From Paramarasmius palmivorus (lineage: Eukaryota; Basidiomycota; Agaricomycetes; Agaricales; Marasmiaceae), in assembly GCA_037176845.1 (NCBI GenBank), contig JAYKXP010000004.1, positions 682,001 to 746,000 of the forward strand: 64,000 nucleotides of DNA, given 5' to 3'. Position numbers and translations under genes: made by a program. Shown piece after piece: positions 56,482 through 64,000 of the stretch. The notes under the pieces are model-generated. The model saw only the letters and a program-made list of their open reading frames with translations, was not told the DNA's origin and did no database searches. How positions within the stretch are numbered: position 1 is the stretch's first letter; each line of letters starts with the position of its first letter.

Positions 56482-57742
56482 TTAAACGCTCTCTTCGACT
56501 AGGACACTCTTTGTGATAGTGACCCCGTCGTGTCCGATACTACCAGATGAAGACGGTGCCATCTTCTTTAGCATTATAGGCCCTTCATCGGTTCCTGCGG
56601 TATCTGAGCCAAAGGTAGACTTTGTAGCCTTTCTGAACTGTACCCTTGTGGTACCGCCAATGGTATGGCTTGCAGGAGTCGTGGAGGTGAAGGCGTTGGT
56701 GTATGCATCATGCGACCAGCCCTTGCCTTGGGCGATGCGGAAAATGATCAGAAAGGTTGACACTCCCTGCACAGCATGATCATCAGTCCACCGTTGATAG
56801 GAGACGAAGTTGAAGCTTACCTGTATCGGTGATAGGGCTTGCAAAAATAGTTGCGCCACCGGACTGTTAACCGAGAAGGGTACCAAAAAGCACAGCGCAA
56901 AGGAGGAGTAAATCGCTGCTGATTCGACGACCATAGCCACAAGAGATGTGTAATGTGAACCGTGTCCCGAACCCATCGCCTGGGTGATGCGGTGGCGATA
57001 GACAAGGAGGCGTAGTACGATGAGAATGGTCACGAGAATGTTTAGAGCCAGAGACATCGTGTAGTAAGGAATGGTGAAGTTGATCCCAGAAGAATCCCAA
57101 GGTGATTGGGACACGGTGCCTACTTGCTTTAAGAATAAAATCCCGAACGCTGGCAAGATATGTCAACACTATTATTAAGGCAAAGATCAGAGACGCAACT
57201 GACCTACGGATGCGAAGTAAAGAAGAATAGGAATCAGGTTTACCAGCCAGGCTGGTACTCTGCAGCCTTTGTAAATCACAAGGCAACGCCACACCTACGC
57301 CACGCAAACTTTCAGTAAGATGCTGGCGAAGTAGCTGGAAGATACGCACGTTGATAATGTCACAAAACCAGGTAATTAACACCATGATCACATTTGCTAG
57401 CATGTCAACCGGTAGCGAGAACATAATCTCTTCAAAGACATTCGGGCCACCTTCGATCTCCCGACCGTCAATGAAGGATTCCTGGGTGAACTGCAACAAA
57501 CCGGCCATGTAAAGCGTAGAGAGAAGGAATATGATCGAGATGTATGCAATCAGGAATATGTTTCTGGCCGACTTTTCCTGCTTACGATGCATCCAAAGCA
57601 GATAGCACGCCATCACATAGAGCACGAATTCGATACCATATGCCACCGCAGCAAGAAATGCCCCCTGGAGCCATGTATGCTCAGAGAGAATTTCAAGATC
57701 GGACTCTTTGGGTCGATATTCTGCGGGAAAATGGTCACCCAT
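56482..57742 (-). CDS. seven-span membrane protein of unknown function, basidiomycete type
   Basis: The start MGDHFPAEYRPKESDLEILS at 57742 was chosen because the longer frame opens only with TTG. Hydrophobic spans: FLAAVAYGIEFVLYVMACYL, IFLIAYISIIFLLSTLYMAG, MLANVIMVLITWFCDIINVW, LVNLIPILLYFAS, YTMSLALNILVTILIVLRLL, LVAMVVESAAIYSSFALCFL and a last one near LFLQALSPIQ, followed by a cytosolic tail with RVQFRKATKSTFGSDTAGTD. The RCxVIYKGCRVPAW and RHRI motifs resemble the large agaric family of 7TM 'hypothetical' receptors. A ligand or G-protein link has not been shown. It converges with the permease and is divergent from the GS-like gene. Confidence 0.72.
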
Positions 57743-58967
57743 TGGCTCTGGAGATGTCGGCGAACGAGGATTGAAGTTGAACAAGCAGCGAACCCCGTCG
57801 ATGTTTTAGCGGCCATATATCTATCCTGGAGAGCCAATTGAACACATGAGCGAGTGTATAGATCTGTAGACCAAGTTATCTAATCTCGTGCTATATCCGT
57901 AGCTGAATCTTGAGTTTGAAATCTGAAGTTCACGGGAGAAGTACTCCGCATTGCGTTGGGTCTGGGTATCTCAGTGGTTGCAGGACCCATTTCAAAAAGC
58001 TATCAATCACGGGTTGTACAGCCAAAGCGTTCGAGCGGCGAGACTTGACGTCTGCACATGAACTGCACGCGAATAAAGTTGTTAGACAGGTTGAAGAAGC
58101 GTCGTCAGGACTCAGGAGTCAGGACGCGTCGGCGGAGTTCATTCTGGTAGGTTGAGATCGTTCCTATTATTATGAGCTTAAGCTACTCACTGGAGCTTTT
58201 GTACTTGAACCTGGAAACGTTGACGGATTCCTGCATTTTGCAGGATGTCGAAAGAAGCTGAGCGCTGAGGGCGGGTTGGCCTCGGGTTAGGCCGAAATCG
58301 TATATGCACGTGCACTGGGGCGCCCGGGCTGTGTTACTTACATAACACCGTCAACAATCAATCAGTGACTGGACACCTTTGAGGGACCAACAGGCCACAA
58401 ACAGGCCAGCTGCTCAACAGCGGCTTCACGGTGGCGCGCGCGCGCAAGGATGTTCTGATTTGGAACAGAGGATCTGCGATTCGTTTACTAGACTACTGTC
58501 GGTCATCTCAGAAGCCTTTGTTCCGAACAATCCAACAGTCCTTCGTTGAATAGTTCGCTTCAACATAAACTTCATCGAAGCTTCATAACTTGTTTTCTCT
58601 CGGAAACAACGATAGAAAGGGCCTTATGGTATCGATTTCATCTTCATCTAACATCATGATGATCATTTCAACAACCATTCCTCTTCATTACTGAACGAAA
58701 TTCTCAGATGGTCCTGCTGTACAACTATTGCAATTGGAGTTCAGCACCCAGCAAGATATCTTTAGCACAGAACGTGCCCCTTTCGTTGATCATCATGCAT
58801 CATGGCTTTTGGAAGCCTGTCCTGTCCACATAAACTTCGGAGCGCCTTGCTTAACTACATTCCCAATTTTGGCGGGAGGACGTTATCGGAGTTGTCCGCA
58901 AGCTTTCCCATCCCCTATATAGAACCTCTCGTTTACATGTCGAGTCCTCACCACCCGAACAGAGGCC
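57743..58967. other. 1.2-kb divergent intergenic region
   Basis: Between the 7TM and GS-like genes. It contains an alternating GC run (about 58433-58445) that can adopt Z-DNA and a pyrimidine-rich leader at 58500-58700. Open frames here are short and lack families. No RNA gene is recognised. Confidence 0.45.
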
Positions 58968-60442
58968 ATGGAGTACAACCACGGTGTCGCTTACAAGCCA
59001 GAAAATCTCTCAGCCTCTGTTTATACCCTTGAACACGCTGACAAAGCGGGTGCCAGTGAGTTCTTTGACGATCCTGTCGCCAATCAAGATTGTTGACCTT
59101 CGCTGAGCAGAGTATGTCCGCATCTACTGGGTTGATTTGGCCAATATTCGCCGTTGTCGCTTGCTTCCGATCCAGTACTTCAAGGAACTCATAAGCTCAA
59201 ATCGCCCCGGAGTCAATGTCGCGAACGTTTCTCTAGGACTCATCTATCTGATCACACCACCAACCTTCTCGGCCATTGGCGAATATCTTTATGCTCCAGA
59301 AATCGCCACCTTGCGACCCTTGCCGTTCGCCCCAGGCCATTTTGGTGTCCTTGGACACTTCCAGGAGAAAACACCTTACGCAGGCCCAGATGGTGCCCTT
59401 ACTGTGGACGTGCCTCTTTGTCCGCGCACAGTGCTGAAGCGCGTAGTCGAGTACGTCAATTAATGGTCCCCTGGTATTCTGCAATTGAATGTTCATATCA
59501 TCCTCCAGAGACGCACGAAACGCTTGTGGCGTTGATTTCCTCGTTGGCTTCGAAACCGAGTTCATCCTGCTCTCTTCTACTCGCCCAGTCGTAGCTTCCA
59601 ATGAACATCAATGGTCCGGGTCAGGTGGCTTCCTGGCTGGATCCAAGGAAGCCACGCTGCTTGAGGAGATTGGACAGGGGATGACAGATTCTGGTCTGTC
59701 ACTCCAGATGCTTCATTCAGAGGCCGCTCCAGGGCAATATGAAGTTGTCTCAGGCCCTCTCAGCCCCCTCGATGCAGCGGACCAAGTGGTGTTTGTGCGC
59801 GAACTTGTTGTCAACCTAGCCGCAAAGCATGGGCTCCATGCAACCTTTGCACCCAGACCTTTTATGGGTACGGCGGGGTCCTCCGCGCATGTCCACATAT
59901 CGGTCCATCGCCGTGGAGTCGGAGCTGATAAACCTTTGAACGAGATGTCGAAAGACGAAGCCATGTTTTTAGCTGGAGTTCTCGAACATTTACCCGCGAT
60001 TCCGGCCATTACGCTCCCCACGCCTGCCTCGTACAAACGTGTAGCTGATGGAGTCTGGAGTGGAGGAACGTACATCCATTACGGGACAGAAAATCGCGAA
60101 GCACCCGTGAGATTGACGAATGTCACTTCTCCTCAATCGAGAAATTTTGAAATGCGGTTCGTGGATGGGACTGCGAATCCGCACTTGGCATTGGCAGCGA
60201 TCATCGGGGCAGGTCTGACTGGGTTGAAGACCAAAAAACTATTGGAGGTCAAGGATTGTCGAGGACCTAAACCTGCGTGGGAGATGGATGATGCAGAACG
60301 GATGGCCTTGGGTATTACTAAGAGAATGCCTTTGAGCATCGAGGAAGCGCGAGCGAATCTTGCGCAAGACGTAGTCCTGAAGGATGTTTTGGGAAGTGTT
60401 CTGGTCGAGAAATACTTATCCGTCAATAAGGTTGGAGTTTGA
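58968..60442 (+). CDS. glutamine-synthetase-like enzyme (FluG C-terminal / gamma-glutamyl ligase type)
   Basis: Exons 58968-59055, 59111-59450 and 59509-60442 give 453 residues starting MEYNHGVAYKPENLSASVYT. Motifs: YVRIYWVDLANIRRCRLLP (GS N-terminal beta-grasp), VDFLVGFETEFILL (first metal-binding Glu), HSEAAPGQYEVVSGP (NxAPGQxE), FAPRPFMGTAGSSAHVHISV (G-S-x-x-H), GTENREAPVRL (ATP/Arg region), and FEMRFVDGTANPHLALAAII. This is the stand-alone GS-like group (GSI/III, related to the C-terminal half of FluG and to bacterial gamma-glutamyl-polyamine synthetases), not the fungal GSII glutamine synthetase. It likely joins glutamate to an amine using ATP; the amine is unknown. Confidence 0.87.
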
Positions 60443-61109
60443 TCATGTTCCATATTGCTAGGATCTGACCCGCTTTCCCAGACACTTGGCGATGCGTTAT
60501 CGAACCAGGGAGAGACTGAGGAGCAAGAACTGAGTAGGTTGGTGGAATTCTACTGAGCTTGAAGATCGGAAGACATTTCGCTGCGAGATTGTGACTGAGC
60601 CTTGTCGTGTACTACATCCACGTATGATTTTAGACCTGGAATCCGAATGTATTTGACCTATACTTAGCTAGAAATCCCGCCACCACACACTGCACACAGT
60701 ATGTAAAGGAGAACCCCCTCAAAGTGATATCGCCGAAAGTTGCTTCTAAGCTAGAGGTCGCGATCGTCTACATTTTCTCATACGGAGGTGGACTGGTGGA
60801 GACCAATCCATCTGACGGTGGAAGTGAATGCAGAAACTATTATGCGTTCTGCTGTTACTATCTCAGGTGCGTCCGTCCACTCATGGATAACTTACTTGTT
60901 ATGCACATCCTCTATTCACGCTGCCCTCCACTTGGACCTACGTCGATGCTAGTTTAGAGGACGCGGCAGCTCTTATATGAGAAAGACTGATGCGACCACA
61001 TCCCGATTCTAACGGATAAGATGTGTACATGGGGAACGACGATAAGGGACAAGCAGAGATAAGATATTGAATATTGATGGCCTGCAAAACCTAAGCCCGC
61101 TGCGTGAAG
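60443..61109. other. gap with ureD relic between GS-like gene and APC8
   Basis: The first 270 bases (60443-60712) show nothing recognisable. The rest is the rearranged ureD/APC8 junction copy described separately. Confidence 0.6.
60713..60900 (+). pseudogene. inverted ureD exon-1 fragment (relic)
   Basis: On the plus strand the fragment reads ISPKVASKLEVAIVYIFSYG, then GGLVETNPSDG where intact ureD has GGLVGGDQIHLTG: a small deletion shifts the frame. It corresponds to 52287-52108 of the ureD locus, including the start of the ureD intron (CTCAG followed by GTGCG), so it derives from genomic DNA and not from mRNA. Relative to the adjoining direct repeat it is inverted. It is truncated on both sides and cannot make UreD. 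Confidence 0.9.
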
Positions 61110-61153
61110 CTATGCCTTCTTCAACATCATTTTCCTATGCTCCATCGAAAACC
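60939..61153. repeat. right copy of the ureD-5'/APC8-3' junction duplication (direct part)
   Basis: It matches 52284-52508 in the same orientation. It holds a decayed ureD start (ATG at 61030, followed by a short deletion) and, at 61110-61153, the functional last codons and TAG stop of APC8. The spacing between the APC8 stop and the former ureD ATG is 79 bases, matching the left copy. Confidence 0.88.
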
Positions 61154-63497
61154 TTCCATCCTCTTCTGACAAACTCACACCAGTCTGTCGGGCTCTCTGG
61201 TGAACCATCGTGAGAAGGGCATTCACCTCATTCGGACATCCCGGAATAGTGGAACACGCCTTGAGATAATCCGCTGCCAGAAGGAGGTTACCATCTTGAG
61301 CCTTTGCGTGATACTCAGCCACCTCGACCATTGATCGCATATACTGCTCAGGTATGTTATCTCCAAGCTTCTGCCCTGAGCGCCTGTCAAATGAATGCTT
61401 GCTCTCAAGCGTTCGAACTCACTTTCGGTCTCGTATAACTTGATGATGTGAACATGTTGGTTGACGGCCTCTGCGTGGTCTTCAAGTCCTCTGTATAATT
61501 TGGCTAGTTTTGTGTATATCGGTACAATTTGGACGAAGTTGGTGAGTTTTGCAAGCACGCGCTCGTAACAGGCTATGGCATCCTGAGGCCTGTAGACAGC
61601 ATGAAATACCCAAACACGGACATCATTTCAAAGAAAGCCCACCTGCCCAAGTCTTCGTAGCATGTAGCTAGCCCCTCCCACACCGGAATATCTGTGGACC
61701 TTGGAGACGTCAAGAAATCAGCGACAATCATGCTGACAAAGTAATGCCCACTTCAGTTGAGAGGCCTTCGAATAGTAATATAGCGAATACGTGGGCATGC
61801 TAAGCACCATGTATGCCTGTGCCATTCCATACCACGGTCGATAATCTTTCTTGCTTAGATCTACGGGTTGGCGAGGTTCAAGAACAGAATCCTACAAGAA
61901 AGGCAAGGAATATACCTAAGGCTCTCCGGAAAGCTTCAATCGCCGCAGGCGGGTTGGCCATCTCCATAAATTCGAAGCCAAGTAGTGTCCACCCTTGGAA
62001 ACATGTTGGGTCAAGCTGGGTAGCACGTTTAAAGTATTTGACCGCTTTTTCATGCTCCATTCTTTGTGAACACGCGGCACCTGAAATCACTGTTCATTAG
62101 CCGATAAGTTCGGTGTGTGCTAGCAACTTACCGAGGATACAGCATATCTCTGGCCTGTCCTTGTCCTTTTTCGCAAACCTTTCTGCGAGTATCGACAACC
62201 TTTCTCTCTTGTTGGTGCAGTATAGCATATTTGCGAGAACGTCGATGTTGTCGATTCTTTCCGGGTCGATTTTGAAGATGCGATCAAATTGGGTCTCGGC
62301 TTTGCTAAATGCTATTGACAGACATGTCAATTCTATGGACAATCCAAAGGATTATGAAGATGACGATTACCGCCTAGGTCATATAAAGATTTTGCCCGCT
62401 GCGTCATGAGCCACAAGCTTTCGGGAAAGTGATCTTGATCAAGTAGCTGATCGCATATTCTGAGGTCTTGAGGGTGTGCGCTGTGTAGGTCATTCATGAT
62501 TTTGAGGTGTAGCATGAGAGGTGCCGGATGATTCAGAGGTATTGTTAGACGTGAGAGGACATTTGCAAGCTATTAACAAGTTAGACTCTCAACATGGTGG
62601 AAAATTGAACAACCCACTTCTTCTCTCGTGTCTATGCAGTCACCCAGAAGCGTCCATGCTGACCAGTTCCACGGATAGGCTGAGACAGACTCAATCAATG
62701 TCTGGATTGCATCTTCATGTCGAGAAAGTCGTCGGTAAAACAAGGCTTTGCTATCATGCACGTAAGCAAAGCAGCGGCAACAAGATTTTCAAAGAACTAA
62801 CAGGAACTTGAGGTGCGGATCTCGAGAACCCTCTACGAATTCCAGCAATTCACCGATGCTTGTATTATGAGGGAGAGGTGGTTGATAGCGGGTTCCTGTT
62901 CATTACGGATTCTTCTTTCCCAAGAATGCTCCAGATGTAGAAGTAAGGCGCACCATCCAATCTATGCCACTGCTCTGCAGCTTTCCGTTCACTAGTCTTT
63001 CAAGAATGAGCATGAGGAAGCAGCAGAATCACGATACGACAACGTACGAGGAACCTTGAATACACATATAGAAAGATGCCCTTTGCGCTCCTACACTCCC
63101 TTGCGTGGTACTCAGCCCTAAGATATTGTCGAGAATCCATACATCTCCTAGCCGCATCTATTTCATCAGCTTCGTCTTGCTCGAGTGCACGATCTCCTCC
63201 GAAAAACACGTCATGAATGCCTATGTCGCTTTTCTTGTGGAACATGGGTCGTTTGATACTGGGTATTGAAATCAAGAGTTCAGCTGACCTAGATTAAACG
63301 CTATCCCTCGTAAGATTCATCATATGAAAAAGAGGAGAGGCAACGCACCATTTTGACGCGACTTGAAGCCCTCGCTCTGCATTGTCTTGTATGGAAGCTC
63401 TGAGTGCAGAAATAATTGGTTCGTTGACGAGAATTATTGCGATGTCGTCATTTATCGGTACTTGCGGTGTGTCTAAAGCTCGCGTCGGTGTGGTCAT
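61110..63497 (-). CDS. CDC23: anaphase-promoting complex subunit APC8 / CDC23
   Basis: About ten exons encode roughly 610 residues. The N-terminal APC8 domain contains ALRASIQDNAERGLQVASKW, SAELLISIPSIKRPMFHKKS, and RDPHLKFL. The TPR array follows: SKALFYRRLSRHEDAIQTLI, WNWSAWTLLGDCIDTREE, ESLWLMTQRAKSLYDLGDFA, KAETQFDRIFKIDPERIDNI, YFSARGEHEKAVKYFKRATQ, CFQGWTLLGFEFMEMANPPA, and DYRPWYGMAQAYMVLSMPTY. The end is EEDGRFSMEHRKMMLKKA. APC8 is a TPR-lobe scaffold of the APC/C ubiquitin ligase that drives mitotic exit. The start at 63497 (MTTPTRALDTPQVPINDDIA) is tentative; an earlier in-frame ATG may exist at 63575. The 3' end lies inside the duplicated junction. Confidence 0.9.
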
Positions 63498-63881
63498 GAG
63501 ATGGTCGATGGTCAAGCTTGAGTTTTGAGATCTGAACGCGTGCCTCACACTTGTTGATTGCGGCACTGCAAACACCAGTCACAAGATTTTTAGCAATCTG
63601 AGAGATAAAAAACCATAGATTCCATATGCGAGATCGTACATATCGAGATGTAATAAAAAGAGTGACCGGAACAACCACAAGCTATGGACAGTACGAACGA
63701 ACAAAACGAAAAGGGAGAAGACGGTAAAAAAGAGAGTAAGTAGTGTCTGAGTCGAAACAACAGCTTTTGTACTGTACATACAGAAAGCAGTCCCTGCCAC
63801 AAAAAATAAGGATAGTTAAACGGCTGTATAGCTAAGGTCGGCGAGGTAATGTGCATGTAAGTACGAAAAATCAAACCAGGA
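63498..63881. other. gap upstream of APC8
   Basis: This 384-base gap should hold the APC8 promoter and the 3' UTR of the partial gene at the right edge. Short open frames here are hydrophobic but low in support. Confidence 0.4.
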
Positions 63882-64000
63882 CTAGTACTTGCGTGTTGCA
63901 AGCGCCCTGATTTCATAGAGATCTGTCCGCGCAGGGTCGCTGTGAGGACCCTGCCTAGCAAGAATGTCTTTCCAGCTCGACATTTCTGTATGATGTCTTT
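63882..64000 (-). CDS. 3' end of an unidentified gene (partial)
   Basis: The frame enters from the right edge and ends ...SSWKDILARQGPHSDPARTD followed by LYEIRALATRKY and TAG at 63882-63884. The charged, helical-looking residues and frame length suggest a genuine C-terminus, but no family can be named. An ATG at 63983 is in frame, so this could also be a very short ORF. Confidence 0.5.
   Translation of the reverse strand, partial: RHHTEMSSWKDILARQGPHSDPARTDLYEIRALATRKY

Noticed and set aside
52509..60712. The inserted block as a DNA or retro-transposon
   Set aside because: No transposase, reverse transcriptase, terminal inverted repeats or LTRs were seen; genes in it have ordinary introns. 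Only the flanking duplication argues for insertion.
60724..60957. Open frame resembling UreD as a second ureD gene
   Set aside because: It lacks an ATG, covers only part of exon 1, runs into former intron sequence, and has a frame-shifting deletion; it is a relic.

Overview
The window is nuclear DNA from a filamentous basidiomycete, most likely an Agaricomycete. The signs are dense genes on both strands, many introns of about 45-67 bases with GT/GC...AG ends, gene gaps often under 150 bases, and product families typical of that group (Git3-type GPCR, CSL transcription factor, lone F-box protein, DHA1 and sugar transporters). I see no bacterial operon, CRISPR array, rRNA or intact transposon. 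About 33 protein genes can be supported. Several are invisible to simple ORF scanning because they are short and split into small exons: LSM5, COX13, MIM2, prefoldin 6, mitochondrial uS17 and the edge copy of mitochondrial bS16.

Layout. 1-8.9 kb: mitochondrial bS16 (cut by the left edge), LSM5, importin alpha, a 2-hydroxyacid dehydrogenase and proteasome RPN2, all on the minus strand, then COX13 divergent from RPN2. 9.4-17 kb: F-box protein, ribulose-phosphate 3-epimerase, a DXD glycosyltransferase and pyruvate kinase. 17-30 kb: a CSL (RBP-J type) transcription factor, an unknown small protein, a DUF4203/TM198-like membrane protein, a DEAD-box-like helicase and an MFS sugar transporter. 30-45 kb: MIM2, a PPR protein, the U-box cyclophilin PPIL2/CYP60, ESCRT-III VPS20, a Git3-like GPCR, a mitochondrial-type PP2C, gamma-glutamyltranspeptidase, prefoldin 6 and uS17m. 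45-64 kb: a DHA1 MFS transporter, m-AAA protease YTA12, urease accessory ureD, an amino-acid permease, a 7TM protein, a glutamine-synthetase-like enzyme, APC8/CDC23 and the end of one further gene.

Most genes are housekeeping and act independently. Mitochondrial function recurs: bS16m, uS17m, COX13, MIM2, YTA12, and probably the PPR protein, the PP2C and the helicase. The right third is richer in nitrogen genes (GGT, ureD, amino-acid permease, GS-like enzyme).

The most unusual structure is at 52.1-61.2 kb. About 400 bases spanning the 5' end of ureD and the last codons of APC8 occur twice. One copy lies at intact ureD (52108-52508) and one at intact APC8 (60713-61153), with half of the second copy inverted in place. 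The simplest reading is that APC8 and ureD were once head-to-tail neighbours about 80 bases apart, and that roughly 8.2 kb carrying the permease, 7TM protein and GS-like gene now separates them with the junction duplicated on both sides. A second observation is four introns that are best explained by GC...AG splice sites.
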